Shown: positions 9,255 to 18,936 of the stretch, piece after piece | How positions within the stretch are numbered: the first letter of the stretch is position 1 | Layout of the letters: each line of letters opens with the position of its first letter | Source: an uncultured Porphyromonadaceae bacterium | GTDB taxonomy: Bacteria > Bacteroidota > Bacteroidia > Bacteroidales > Muribaculaceae | NCBI GenBank assembly: GCA_900548975.1 | Contig: URMS01000003.1 | Coordinates: 90,526-154,525, forward strand | Reading direction: 5' to 3' | Length of the DNA: 64,000 bases | Translations under genes and position numbers: made by a program | The notes under the pieces: generated by a model | The model's database searches: none | Told to the model about the DNA's origin: nothing | Seen by the model: only the letters and a program-made list of their open reading frames with translations

Positions 9255-10580
9255 ATGGCTGAACCAGAAGATCCCCAGTTGATAGAAAAATACCAGAGAG
9301 CATCGGCTCCCGAATCGCCGGGCGCTGCCAAAATCATAGCCATGGGCGTGGGCGGCGGCGGCTGCAACGCCGTGGCCTACATGCACAGCCAGGGCGTGAA
9401 GGGCGTCGACTTCGTGGTGCTCAACACCGACAAGCAGGCTCTCGACCCCATACCCGTTGCCACCAAGGTGCTTCTCGGCCCCCAGACCACCAAAGGTCTC
9501 GGCGCCGGAGGTAAACCCGAAATCGGCGAGGCTGCCGCTCTGGAAAGCGTACCCGAAATCGAGAAGCTGCTCACCGACGACGTCAAGATGGTGTTCGTCA
9601 CCGCCGGCATGGGCGGCGGCACCGGCACCGGCGGCGCTCCCGTGGTAGCCGGCGTGGCCAAGCAGAAAGGCATCCTCACGGTAGGCATCGTCACCATACC
9701 CTTCTTCTTCGAGGGCATGAACAAGATCAACAGCGCCATCGAAGGCGCCGCACGCCTGCAGAAGAACGTCGACGCCATGCTCATGATAAACAACGACCGT
9801 CTGGGCACCATCTACCCCGACCTCGACTGGGACGAGGCCTTCTCCAAAGCCGATGACATACTCACCACGGCGGCCCGCACCATATCGGACATGGTGACCA
9901 CCCTGGCCAACATCAACATCGATATGCGCGACGTCGACACCTGCCTGCGCGACGGCCGCACCGCCCTCATATCGGTGGGCTACGGCGAAGGCCCCAACCG
10001 TATGGCCGACGCCATGAAAGCCGCCCTGCACTCGCCGCTGCTGTGCGACACCGACATCATGAGCGCCAAGGAGCTGCTTTTCGCCTTCTACTACTCGCAC
10101 GACATCGAACCGGCATTCAAGGTAGCGGAAACCCGCGAGGCCAACATGCTCGTGACGCAGATCAACAAGCGCGTGCACATAAAATTCGGCTGGGGCTACG
10201 ATGACACCCTGGGCAACAAGCTCAAATTCACCATCCTGGCCTCGGGCTTCGACCTCAGCGTCGACACCGGCGGCAACGTGACCGTGATCGAAGGCCGCAA
10301 GGCCGACCCCGCGGCAGTGACCGAAGTATCGGACGTGATAGTGCAGGCCTACGGCAAGGAGAAAGTGGAGGAATTCAACCGCCAGCAGGAAACACAGAAC
10401 TACTACATCCTCTCCAACGACCAGCTCGACAGCGACGAAGCCATCGAGATGATAGAACGCTCGCCCGCCTTCAAGCGCGACAAACGCCGCAACGCCGTCA
10501 AGGCTCAGCCCGAGCCCGAAACCGAAACACGCAAATCCAACCCCGACACCAAAATATTCTTCAACACCGATGACAAGTAG
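9255..10580 (+). CDS. ftsZ: Cell division protein FtsZ
   Basis: Tubulin-like GTPase that forms the Z ring, 441 aa. The GTP-binding glycine loop MGGGTGTGG lies at residues 119-127, the N-terminal nucleotide site reads GVGGGGCNAV, and the T7-loop region contains NIDMRDVDTCL. The C-terminal linker is charged (RRNAVKAQPEPETETRK) and ends KIFFNTDDK. A standard DIPxFLR-type conserved C-terminal peptide is not apparent, so the FtsA/partner docking motif may be divergent. The last 11 bases overlap the start of the downstream sirtuin gene. Confidence 0.97.
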   Translation: MAEPEDPQLIEKYQRASAPESPGAAKIIAMGVGGGGCNAVAYMHSQGVKGVDFVVLNTDKQALDPIPVATKVLLGPQTTKGLGAGGKPEIGEAAALESVPEIEKLLTDDVKMVFVTAGMGGGTGTGGAPVVAGVAKQKGILTVGIVTIPFFFEGMNKINSAIEGAARLQKNVDAMLMINNDRLGTIYPDLDWDEAFSKADDILTTAARTISDMVTTLANINIDMRDVDTCLRDGRTALISVGYGEGPNRMADAMKAALHSPLLCDTDIMSAKELLFAFYYSHDIEPAFKVAETREANMLVTQINKRVHIKFGWGYDDTLGNKLKFTILASGFDLSVDTGGNVTVIEGRKADPAAVTEVSDVIVQAYGKEKVEEFNRQQETQNYYILSNDQLDSDEAIEMIERSPAFKRDKRRNAVKAQPEPETETRKSNPDTKIFFNTDDK

Positions 10581-11271
10581 CAGCAGAAAGCCGCGTCTGG
10601 TCGTGTCGACCGGCGCAGGCATCAGTGCCGAAAGCGGCATTCGCACATTCCGCGACGCCGACGGTCTGTGGGAAGAATATCCGGTGATGGACGTGGCCAG
10701 TGCCGACGGCTTCCGCCGCAACCCCGCGCTGATACATAAGTTCTATAACGAGCGCCGCCGGCAGCTCGGCACCGTAAAGCCCAACCGCGCCCACGAGATT
10801 CTGCATGAACTCGAGGAGCACTTCGACGTATGTGTCATAACACAGAACGTCGACGATCTCCACGAGCGCGCCGGCAGTACCGAGGTGGTGCATCTGCACG
10901 GCGAGCTCACCAAAGTGCGCGCGCTCGACAATCCCGACCTCACTTTCCGCCTCGAGAGCTACGACACCGAGACAACACCCGAAACGCGTATCGACGGCCA
11001 CCTCGTGAGGCCCCACATCGTCTTCTTTCAGGAAGCGGTGCCCATGTTCGAGCCTGCCACGCAGCTTGCTGCCGAGGCCGACATCTTCGTTATCATAGGC
11101 ACCAGTCTGGTGGTGTACCCGGCAGCCGCCCTGCTCCACTACGTGCGCCCGGGCGTACCCGTGTACTACATCGACCCCAACCCCTCGAAAGTGCCCGACG
11201 GAGTAACCGTGATCCGCGCCAAAGCCACCGAAGGCATGGCCCGGCTCGCCGAAATACTGCTGAAACACTGA
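10570..11271 (+). CDS. cobB: NAD-dependent protein deacylase, sirtuin (CobB-like), zinc-ribbon cysteines absent
   Basis: Sirtuin-fold enzyme expected to remove acyl groups from lysines using NAD+, 233 aa. The Rossmann NAD site is STGAGISAESGIRTFRD, followed by TQNVDDLHERAG and the catalytic-His motif HLHGEL (His110). The segment after HLHGEL up to RPHIVFFQEAVP has no cysteine, so the CxxC pair that binds structural zinc in most sirtuins is missing; the usual WFGE motif reads FFQE. Short zinc-poor sirtuins are known in Bacteroidetes. It overlaps ftsZ by 11 bp in another frame, suggesting co-expression with the division operon. Confidence 0.9.
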   Translation: MTSSSRKPRLVVSTGAGISAESGIRTFRDADGLWEEYPVMDVASADGFRRNPALIHKFYNERRRQLGTVKPNRAHEILHELEEHFDVCVITQNVDDLHERAGSTEVVHLHGELTKVRALDNPDLTFRLESYDTETTPETRIDGHLVRPHIVFFQEAVPMFEPATQLAAEADIFVIIGTSLVVYPAAALLHYVRPGVPVYYIDPNPSKVPDGVTVIRAKATEGMARLAEILLKH

Positions 11272-11285
11272 TTATCTGTAATACT

Positions 11286-12398
11286 ATGAAACAACTGCTT
11301 CTACTACTGTGCGCGGCGTTCGCCGTGCTGGGCGTCTATGCCGCCGACGAGCCCGAAAAGCCCTGGCGCTACACCGACGCCCGCGAACTACGCATCGTCA
11401 ACAAGGGCTTCGACGATACCGAGCGTCCCTACTGGCGCATACCCGCCTATCTCAAAGACAGCGTCCGCGCCGACCTGTGGAGCCGCCAGATGTGCTCGAG
11501 CGGTCTGGCAGTGCGGTTTGCCACAAACTCGTCGCGCATCGGCGTACGCTACACCCTGCTGTGGAACACCCACATGATACACATGGCCGACACCGGCCTC
11601 AAGGGCACCGACCTCTACGTGTGGCAGGGCGACTCGGTGTGGCGCCATGTCAACACCAACCGCCCCTACGTGAAGGACAAAGACAAGAAACTGGTCGAAT
11701 CGACCTATGTGAGCAACCTCGATACCACCCGTATGACCGAGTATATGGTCTATCTGCCGCTCTACGACGGCATCGAGACTCTCGAGATAAAGGTCGACAG
11801 CACCGCCACGCTCACTCCCGGCGCCGAGACACTCATCGACCCGCGCACCAAAATCGTGGCATACGGCACGAGCATACTTCAGGGCGGCTGCGCATCGCGC
11901 GCAGGCATGGCCGCAACCAACATCATAGGCCGCGACCTCAACTGCGAGGTAGTGAACCTCGGTTTCAGCGGCGAGGGCAAGATGGACAGCTGCATGGCCC
12001 GCGCAATGGCCAAAATAGCCGACGCCGACCTCTTCCTCATCGACCCGGTGCCCAACTGCACCGAAATGATGTGCGACACCCTTACCTACGGCTTCATCGA
12101 CATTCTGCGCAAGGCGCGCCCCGAAGTGCCGATCGTGATGCTCGAAGGCCCGATATATCCCTATGCCCGGCAGGACGCTTTCTTCGGCAAATATCTGCCT
12201 AAGAAAAACGCCGCCTTCCGCCGCAACTACGAGCGTCTGAAAGCCGAACGGCCCGAAAACCTGTACTATGTCGACTCGGTGGACCTCGACGGCGTGGAGG
12301 ACGACGGCACTGTCGACGGCATACACCTCACCGACCTCGGCTTCAAATACTATGCCGAAAAAATGACACCAATACTCCGCAAAATACTACAGAAATAG
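11286..12398 (+). CDS. Secreted SGNH/GDSL-like hydrolase
   Basis: Probable periplasmic or surface esterase of the SGNH hydrolase superfamily, 370 aa. The start at 11286 gives a clear signal peptide (KQLLLLLCAAFAVLGVYA). An N-terminal beta domain of about 170 residues precedes the hydrolase domain. Block I reads AYGTSILQGG (Ser in place of the GDS serine), block II is NLGFSGEGKMD, block III LIDPVPNC, and the block V Asp/His pair is DGIHLTDLG. The substrate cannot be inferred. It starts 14 bp after the sirtuin gene and may be the last gene read from the division operon. Confidence 0.82.
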   Translation: MKQLLLLLCAAFAVLGVYAADEPEKPWRYTDARELRIVNKGFDDTERPYWRIPAYLKDSVRADLWSRQMCSSGLAVRFATNSSRIGVRYTLLWNTHMIHMADTGLKGTDLYVWQGDSVWRHVNTNRPYVKDKDKKLVESTYVSNLDTTRMTEYMVYLPLYDGIETLEIKVDSTATLTPGAETLIDPRTKIVAYGTSILQGGCASRAGMAATNIIGRDLNCEVVNLGFSGEGKMDSCMARAMAKIADADLFLIDPVPNCTEMMCDTLTYGFIDILRKARPEVPIVMLEGPIYPYARQDAFFGKYLPKKNAAFRRNYERLKAERPENLYYVDSVDLDGVEDDGTVDGIHLTDLGFKYYAEKMTPILRKILQK

Positions 12399-12550
12399 GG
12401 GCGAGGAGGTTAAGGGTTAATGGTTAAAGGTTAATGGTTAATGCAACGCCACAGACCTCAGTCTAAATCCGCCACCAGACCCTCTCCATGTCCCCATAAC
12501 CCTTAACCTTTAACCCATAACCTAACCCACAACCCATAACCCAAAAGAAA
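12399..12550. repeat. Intergenic inverted repeat of GGTTAATGGTTAA / TTAACCTTTAACC units
   Basis: The spacer has tandem GGTTAA-type units on the left (12408-12442) and complementary TTAACC units on the right (12495-12543), separated by about 50 bases of mixed sequence. It can form a long stem. It is similar in design, though not in exact sequence, to the AGTTAAGA spacers. No terminator T-run and no ORF were found in it. Confidence 0.65.
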
Positions 12551-12985
12551 ATGGCTAACTGGTTTGAATGCAAAGTACGCTACGACAAGCTTCAGGAAAA
12601 CGGAGCTGTCAAAAAAGTGAATGAACCCTATCTGGTCGACGCTCTCTCTTTCACCGAGGCCGAGGCCCGCATCACCGAGGAGCAGACCCCGTTCATATCG
12701 GGCGACTTCAGCGTATCGGCTGTGAAGCGCACCAAAATCGCCGAGATATTCTTTGTCGAAGGCGGCGACCGCTGGTATCTGGTAAAAGTAGGCTTCATAA
12801 CCATCGACGAAAAGACCGCCGTGGAGAAACGCTCCTCGTCGCTCATACTCGTACAGGCCTCCAACTTCAAGGAAGCCTACGACAACTTCATGAAAGGCAT
12901 GGCCGGCACCATGGCCGACTTCGAAATCATGTCGATTACCGAAACGCCCCTGATGGACGTATACAAAATGAAGGTAGTAGACTGA
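12551..12985 (+). CDS. DUF4494 domain protein
   Basis: Small cytoplasmic protein of 144 aa that I recognise as DUF4494, a family of unknown function common in Bacteroidetes. The start WFECKVRYDKLQENG and the stretch FTEAEARITEE are typical. There is no signal peptide or membrane segment. It overlaps the downstream YggS gene by one base (TGATG), so the two are likely translated together. A role linked to pyridoxal-phosphate homeostasis would only be a guess from this context. Confidence 0.88.
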   Translation: MANWFECKVRYDKLQENGAVKKVNEPYLVDALSFTEAEARITEEQTPFISGDFSVSAVKRTKIAEIFFVEGGDRWYLVKVGFITIDEKTAVEKRSSSLILVQASNFKEAYDNFMKGMAGTMADFEIMSITETPLMDVYKMKVVD

Positions 12986-13656
12986 TGAAGCCTATAGCAG
13001 ATGCTCTGCGCGACATACGGGCCACCATCCCCGCGGGGGTGGAGCTCGTTGCCGTGTCGAAATTCCATCCGGCCGAAGCTGTGGCCGAGGCCTACGCCGC
13101 CGGGCAGCGCCTTTTCGGCGAGAGCCGCGTGCAGGAACTTGCCGCCAAAGCACCCGCCCTTCCCGCCGACATATCGTGGCACTTCATCGGCCATCTGCAG
13201 ACCAACAAAGTGCGTCAGCTCATCGGCCTGCGCCCCGCTCTCATCGAGAGTGTCGACAGCTCGAGGCTGCTCGACGCAATCGATGCCGAAAGCGCACGCG
13301 CCGGCATTGTAAGCCGCGTACTCATGCAGGTACATGTGGCACAGGAAGAGACAAAGTTCGGCCTCACTCCCGACGAGATGCTCGGCTTCTTCGCTTCGCG
13401 TGCCTTCGAAAAACTCCGGGCCACACACATCTGCGGCCTCATGGCCATGGCCTCCAATACCGACGACATGACGCGTGTGGCCGATGACTTCGCACGCGTA
13501 GCCGCCCTCAAAACCGAAATACAGCAGCAGTGCCCCGACCTCCGCGGCTTCGACATACTGTCGATGGGCATGAGCCACGACTACCCTCTGGCCATAGCCG
13601 CCGGCGCCAACATGGTGCGCGTAGGCTCCGCAATCTTCGGCGAACGCAACTACTGA
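12985..13656 (+). CDS. yggS: YggS family pyridoxal phosphate homeostasis protein
   Basis: Cytoplasmic PLP-binding protein of the YggS/PROSC family, 223 aa, normal length, with no known catalytic reaction; it buffers PLP and affects amino-acid and keto-acid metabolism. The PLP lysine is in LVAVSKFHP (Lys26). Other signatures are FGESRVQEL, WHFIGHLQTNK, the phosphate-binding MGMSHDYPLAI and VRVGSAIFGER near the C-terminus. It is the last gene of the run and is followed by a strong intrinsic terminator. Confidence 0.95.
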   Translation: MKPIADALRDIRATIPAGVELVAVSKFHPAEAVAEAYAAGQRLFGESRVQELAAKAPALPADISWHFIGHLQTNKVRQLIGLRPALIESVDSSRLLDAIDAESARAGIVSRVLMQVHVAQEETKFGLTPDEMLGFFASRAFEKLRATHICGLMAMASNTDDMTRVADDFARVAALKTEIQQQCPDLRGFDILSMGMSHDYPLAIAAGANMVRVGSAIFGERNY

Positions 13657-13665
13657 AAACGCCCT

Positions 13666-13702
13666 ACACACACCGGCCCGTTAAGTCTGTGTGTGTTTTT
13701 TA
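13666..13702 (+). terminator. Intrinsic terminator after yggS
   Basis: Perfect 8-bp stem ACACACAC (13666-13673) / GTGTGTGT (13689-13696) followed directly by a run of T. It begins 10 bases after the yggS stop and closes the unit before the secreted-protein operon. Confidence 0.8.
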
Positions 13703-13852
13703 TATCCTATCGTTCAGGATAAATCGTTGAAATAATATCGTCGCTGGAATAAATCGGTCTCAGGAAAACATAAGCAAAGTCCAAAGACAATTTTGGCAGC
13801 ATAGAATACATAAATACAGCACATTGGGCTTGCGTTTGCGCTTATATATCAG

Positions 13853-13860
13853 TAATTTTG
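13853..13860 (+). promoter_or_regulatory. Bacteroidales promoter, -7 box TAATTTTG
   Basis: TAATTTTG fits the Bacteroidetes TAnnTTTG -7 consensus, with a TTG at 13830-13832 and a 20-nt spacer. It lies about 117 bases before the ATG at 13977, leaving a long 5' leader. The 320-bp gap 13657-13976 otherwise holds only the yggS terminator and this leader. Confidence 0.65.
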
Positions 13861-13976
13861 CGGTCAATAAAAACGTCCTGTAATCATTCGGTTATATCCG
13901 CGGTTTCCGATAAAAGGACTATTTCTCATACCAAAAACATCACATAGCAATTAATCTACGCGGAACAAAATTCATC

Positions 13977-16701
13977 ATGAAGCAGTTCTACATCTTAGCC
14001 CTGGCTACTGCGCTGTCTTCCAGCACATTAATGGGGGGGGGTAACACCACCCGATGAACTTTCCAATCAGTACGGTTTCAAGACTGAAAGCCATGGATTC
14101 CTCAAAGTAAGCGGCAAGACAATCCGCCCCATGGCAGAACAGACCCCCTACGACATTCTCGCTTGCAAAGAAGGTACGGTCTTCGGCAACGAGTACACCG
14201 AAGAAACAGCATGGTCGGGTTCGGCCTGCGCCGACGCCGGTCGTCCCGAACTCGGAATGGAGTACTACCAGCACTTCGACAACTGCTACTACACCTTCGA
14301 CAAAGTGACTTTCCTCGGTTTCTTCAACTACTGGAACCAGGAGAAGTACAACTGGTTCTACTGCAGCGAACGTGGTGGTATAAACGACGACGGCGACATG
14401 ACCAAGCCCATCACCATGACCGTCGGAGTATTCGAGGAAGGTGAAGACGGGCTTCCCGGCAAGTGCATTCTGCAGAAAGACATCGACGTTATCGGCAACC
14501 GTACCGACGTTATGATCGGCGACTATACCGCAGGCGACACCTACATCTACGAATTCAACGTCGATCTCGGCCAGACCATAGACCTCGAGCACGGCTTCAT
14601 ACAGTTCAACGCCAAGGACATGGGCGACAACCCCACATGCTGGTACGCAATGTTCACCGTAGGCGGCAACCAGACCGCCCTGCAGAAAGACGTTGTCAAC
14701 GAAGAGTACAGCGGCCAGATGGCAGCGGCATTCTGCTTCTACGGCGACGGCACCCTCAACGCCAACAAGGCCCTGCAGATCGAGCGATTCATGACCCCGG
14801 CCGCAAACGCTGCCGGCAAATACGAAAAAGTGCAGGTAGAAATATCCAATATCGGCGGCACCGCCATCAGCGATGCCAAGCTCGAGCTCTACGTCGACGA
14901 TAAGCTCATCGCCACCGAGAACGTAGACGCTACAATCGGATCGTTCGAAACCTACAAATACACCTTCAACGCACGTGTGGACGTGTCGGACGGCTCGCAC
15001 AAGATCACCGTTAAGAACGTCACCCCCGGCGACGAACTCAAGGCCTACCAGAGCTTGTCGAAGACCATAACACCTCTTCAGGCCGACGAATACGAAAGCT
15101 GCACAATCTATGTTCCCAATGTGATCAAAATCACAAATGTAAGTCTGGGCGACATCAACAACACCAGCGAAGGCTCCACCTACAGCGACTTCACCGAGCA
15201 GAAGGTCGTATTCCACAAGGGCGACAGCAAGACCCTCAACGTGACCATCGAGACCGGCAACTACCAGCCCTCGCTGGGCGTGTTCATCGACTGGAACGGC
15301 GACTACCGGTTCTCCGGCAATGAAGCTGTGACTTTCGACTCCTTTGAAGCCGACGACAACGGCGGCAAGGCAGTAGCCACAATCACCATGCCCGAAAACG
15401 CCGCCATCGGCGAACACCTCATGCGTCTGGTGGCTCTGCCCTATTACTACACTCCCGCACCGACCGGCACGTTCTATAACGGCGAAGTCGAAGACTACAC
15501 CATCGTAGTAGAGGCTTCTCCCGAAGACCCCGTGGCAACTGTCGACAAGACAATCATCGAGAACACCACCGACGGCACAGCAACCAAAGACGAAGTAACC
15601 ATTGCCAATAACGGCAACGGAGCTCTCAGCGCCGACATCGCTTTCAAATATGTCCTCCCCAACGCTCCCACAAGCAACTACTCGGCTAAGGTAGCTCCCA
15701 AAGCCGACATCCGCCCGAAAGCAGCCCGCATGAAAGCCGGCGCACAGAAGGCTCCCGAAAGCGACCCCGCCACACAGTATGTGCTCAAATACGACAACGA
15801 TCTCTACGACTGCATCGGTCTGGGCAATGCATCGAGCGCAGTATTCGCACACCTCTATCCCGGCGCCATGCTCTCTAACCTCAAAGGTATGAAGATCAGC
15901 AGCGTGGACGTATATATCGGCTCTGTACCCCTGAACACAAGTATCGTTATCTACGGTCAGGGCAAGCAGACCAAGTGCGGCGAAATCATCGTCAAGAAGA
16001 AGTTCAAGGGCACCAAACAGTCGTGGAACCATGTAGTTCTCGACGAGCCTGTCGAAATCGGCACCACAGATCTCTGGATCGGTGTGGAGATGAACTACAT
16101 GACCGCTGCGGGCTACTATATCGGCGTGGACCAGGGTCCTGCCACCGTAGGCTTCGGCGACCTCGTGAATATCGGCGGCGACACATGGTGGTCGATGGCC
16201 GACCTCGGCCTCAACTACAACTACTGCATCCGCGCCAATGTCACCGGCGACCGCACTCCGGCCATCAGCTGGCTCAGCACCGACAGGCAGACCGTATCCG
16301 TCGATCCCAAATCGGACGGCAAAGTCAGCGTAAACTTCGATCCCCAGGGTCTTGAGGAAGGTCTCTACGAGGCTTATCTCGAAATCAGCACCAACGATCC
16401 GCTCAACTCGTTCGTGAGAATACCCGTGTACATGATCAACGGCCAGCTCTCGGGCATCGGTAGCGTAGAGAACGGCGAGACCTCCGTACGCCTCAACGGC
16501 AGCACACTCACCGTCAGCGGCGAAAAGGCTATCGCAAACATCGTGGTCACCGACATGTCGGGACGCACCGCAATGACCGTCAAGGCCGACGGCTGCGAGG
16601 CATCGGTAAGCCTTGCCTCTCTTGCCAACGGTCTCTATATCGCTACCGTAGTATACGACAACGGCAAAGCCGTATCTATCAAAGTACCCGTTCTGAAGTA
16701 A
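13977..16701 (+). CDS. Secreted GEVED-domain protein with T9SS sorting domain; out of frame at a G9 tract (possible phase variation)
   Basis: Large cell-surface or secreted protein. The ATG at 13977 encodes a signal peptide (MKQFYILALATALSSSTLMG), but a run of nine G (14033-14041) throws translation into an early stop at 14055-14057. The rest of the protein is open in another frame (stop-free from 14032, first ATG 14131, 856 aa). With eight G the frames join as LMGGVTPPDELSNQYGF, giving about 907 aa with the signal peptide intact. The body has beta-sandwich repeats, a GEVED motif (GEVEDYTIVV, nt 15482-15511), and a C-terminal sorting domain ending AVSIKVPVLK. Function is unknown; an adhesin or binding role is possible. 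The M6 protease gene follows after 16 bp. Confidence 0.8.
14033..14041 (+). repeat. Homopolymer G9 tract at the signal-peptide/mature-protein junction
   Basis: Nine consecutive G directly after TTAAT. This is the point where the signal-peptide frame and the frame of the long mature protein separate; losing one G (or adding two) restores a continuous reading frame. Such a tract can be a slipped-strand switch or a base-calling error. Confidence 0.95.
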
Positions 16702-16717
16702 GAACCCGGAATATCAT

Positions 16718-18823
16718 ATGAAAAAACTTTTTATATGCTCCATCATGCTCTCGTTGGCGGTCGGCGTCTTCGCCGTCCCCGCCAAACGGGGGTTTTGGAA
16801 AACCCTGCGGCTTACCGACGGCCGCGAGGTCCGCGCACAGCTCACCGGCGACGATATAGTCCACTATTACCAGGCTGAAAGCGGCGAATGCTACGTGGCC
16901 GACACCGACGGCAGCTACAAGCACGTCGAAAAGGCCGAGCTGGCCGCTCATGCCAAGGCACGTCGTGCGGTGTTCGATAAGGCCAACCGTGCACGTGCGC
17001 GCAAAATCGCCGGAAGCACCGGCAAAGTGTTCGAAGGCAAGAAAAAGGGCCTTATCATACTGGTGGCCTTCAGCGACAAGCAGTTCAAGCCCGAGCACGA
17101 TCTGGAATTCTACAAAAAAGTGGCCAACGAACCCGGCTTCACTACCGAAGACGGTTTCCACGGCAGCGTGAGAGACTACTTCAAGGACCAGAGCCTGGGA
17201 ACGTTCGACGTCGAATTCGATGTCGTCGGCCCCGTGACCATGCCCAATTCCTATGTCTACTACGGCCGTAACGCCGGCTTCAGCGGCGACGCCCATGCCG
17301 GCGAGATGGTGGCCGAAGCCTGCAAGGCAATAGAAGGCACCGTGAATTTCGCCGACTACGACTGGGACGGCGACGGCGTGGTCGACCAGGTATTTGCCCT
17401 CTATGCCGGCCTCGGCGAAGCCGCCGGCGGCTCGGCCGACACCATCTGGCCTCACAAATGGTCGCTCTCCGACAGCGACTACGGACAGATACTCACCCTC
17501 GACAATGTGGACATCGACACCTATGCCTGCAGCTGCGAAATGACTCTCGACAATGAGAATGACTTCGTAGAAATGGTAGACGGCATCGGCACGATATGCC
17601 ATGAATTCTCGCATTGCCTCGGCTACCCCGACATATACGATACATCGCAGTTCGGAGCAAGCAATTTCGGCATGAACGTGTGGGATCTCATGGACTACGG
17701 CAGCTACAACGACGGCGGTTTCACCCCCTCGGGCTACACCGCCTACGAGAAAATGGTTGCCGGATGGCTCACCCCGGTGGAGCTTACCGCCGACATGGAT
17801 GTGACCGGCCTCGAACCCACAAGCAAGGGCGGCACCGCATACATAATATACAACAGCGGTAACACCGACGAATTCATAGTCCTCGAAAACCGTCAGCAGA
17901 CAGGCTGGGACGCCGCACAGCCGGCTTCGGGACTTATGGCTATGCATGTGGACTACGACGAAGCTGTGTGGACGGAAAACTCTGTCAACAACAGCGACAC
18001 CCGTCAGCGCTACACCATATTCCATGCCGACAACTCCGACGGCACCGATACCGACGATCTCGCCGGAGACCTCTATCCCTTCGGCGGCAACGACTGCCTC
18101 AACAGCTTATCAATGCCCAAACCCCTCTGGTATAGCAAAAACGCTGAGGGCCACAAGACTCTCGGCAAATCGGTATCCGACATAACCCTCAACGGCGACG
18201 GCACGGTGTCCTTCAAGTTCCACGCCACACCCGTAGAGCGCGACGCCTATCTGCTTGTCGAGACCTTCGACGACAGCTCCAGCGCCGGCGGCAACGACGG
18301 CTACTGGACCGGCCAGGGCGGCGCAGCGCTCGGAACCGACCTCGAAGGCTGGACCGGCGTGCGCCACTATGCCGGCGCACAGTGCGCGCGATTCGGCACC
18401 AAGAGCACTCCGGGCTCGCTCACATCGCCCGAGTTCGAGGTGAAGGAAGGCGCCGTCCTCACATGCCTCGCAGGCCCGTGGAGCGGCGAAAAAAGCACCA
18501 TGACAGTGTACTTCGTCGACAGCGCCAGCGGTCAGGAGACAGTGCTCGGCACCGTCGGCCTCGAGGAGGAAAAATGGGAAGAATGCGAAATGACGATAAA
18601 CGCAAGCGGCAAAGGCCGTCTTAAGTTTGCCTCGTCTATGCGCCAGTTCCTCGACGAAGTGAAGGTGGCCGCTCACGCCTCCAGCGGTATCGACAACATC
18701 ACTGTCGGCTCTGAGACCGCCGACAAACGCATCTATAGCATCGACGGACGCTATCTTGGCGATGACTTAGACCGCGTAGGCCCCGGCCTGTACATCGTCG
18801 GCGGCAAGAAAGTCCTGAAATAA
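16718..18823 (+). CDS. Secreted M6-like metalloprotease with T9SS-type C-terminus
   Basis: Zinc-dependent secreted protease related to the M6 / immune-inhibitor-A family, 701 aa. It has a signal peptide (KKLFICSIMLSLAVGVFA), a propeptide region of about 80 residues, and the catalytic domain with zinc motif HEFSHCLGYPD (His295, Glu296, His299, Asp305) followed by a Met-turn-like WDLMDYGSY. A jelly-roll-like region at about 515-660 (VETFDDSSSAGG) precedes a short sorting-type tail, GIDNITVG...LYIVGGKKVLK. It follows the GEVED protein by 16 bp and is probably co-transcribed with it, so premature termination in the upstream gene could reduce its expression. Confidence 0.92.
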   Translation: MKKLFICSIMLSLAVGVFAVPAKRGFWKTLRLTDGREVRAQLTGDDIVHYYQAESGECYVADTDGSYKHVEKAELAAHAKARRAVFDKANRARARKIAGSTGKVFEGKKKGLIILVAFSDKQFKPEHDLEFYKKVANEPGFTTEDGFHGSVRDYFKDQSLGTFDVEFDVVGPVTMPNSYVYYGRNAGFSGDAHAGEMVAEACKAIEGTVNFADYDWDGDGVVDQVFALYAGLGEAAGGSADTIWPHKWSLSDSDYGQILTLDNVDIDTYACSCEMTLDNENDFVEMVDGIGTICHEFSHCLGYPDIYDTSQFGASNFGMNVWDLMDYGSYNDGGFTPSGYTAYEKMVAGWLTPVELTADMDVTGLEPTSKGGTAYIIYNSGNTDEFIVLENRQQTGWDAAQPASGLMAMHVDYDEAVWTENSVNNSDTRQRYTIFHADNSDGTDTDDLAGDLYPFGGNDCLNSLSMPKPLWYSKNAEGHKTLGKSVSDITLNGDGTVSFKFHATPVERDAYLLVETFDDSSSAGGNDGYWTGQGGAALGTDLEGWTGVRHYAGAQCARFGTKSTPGSLTSPEFEVKEGAVLTCLAGPWSGEKSTMTVYFVDSASGQETVLGTVGLEEEKWEECEMTINASGKGRLKFASSMRQFLDEVKVAAHASSGIDNITVGSETADKRIYSIDGRYLGDDLDRVGPGLYIVGGKKVLK

Positions 18824-18835
18824 CATCTCTACACC

Positions 18836-18892
18836 GACGCTCCCGCATCCGCCGCACCCAAACAGTGCGCCCGATGCGGGGGCGTCTTTTTT
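18836..18892 (+). terminator. Intrinsic terminator after the M6 protease gene
   Basis: GACGCTCCCGCATC (18836-18849) pairs with GATGCGGGGGCGTC (18873-18886) with small mismatches, followed by TTTTTT. It ends the GEVED/protease operon just before the direct-repeat-flanked islet. Confidence 0.85.
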
Positions 18893-18936
18893 GTCCCACA
18901 GGCATGCTTCTTCAGGCTATCGTTGCACCACACAGA

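Noticed and set aside
12407..12543. CRISPR array candidates in the repeat-rich spacers at 12.4 kb and 28.9 kb
   Set aside because: Units are 6-7 nt, contiguous and inverted on the two halves; there are no 25-45 nt repeats with unique spacers and no cas genes.
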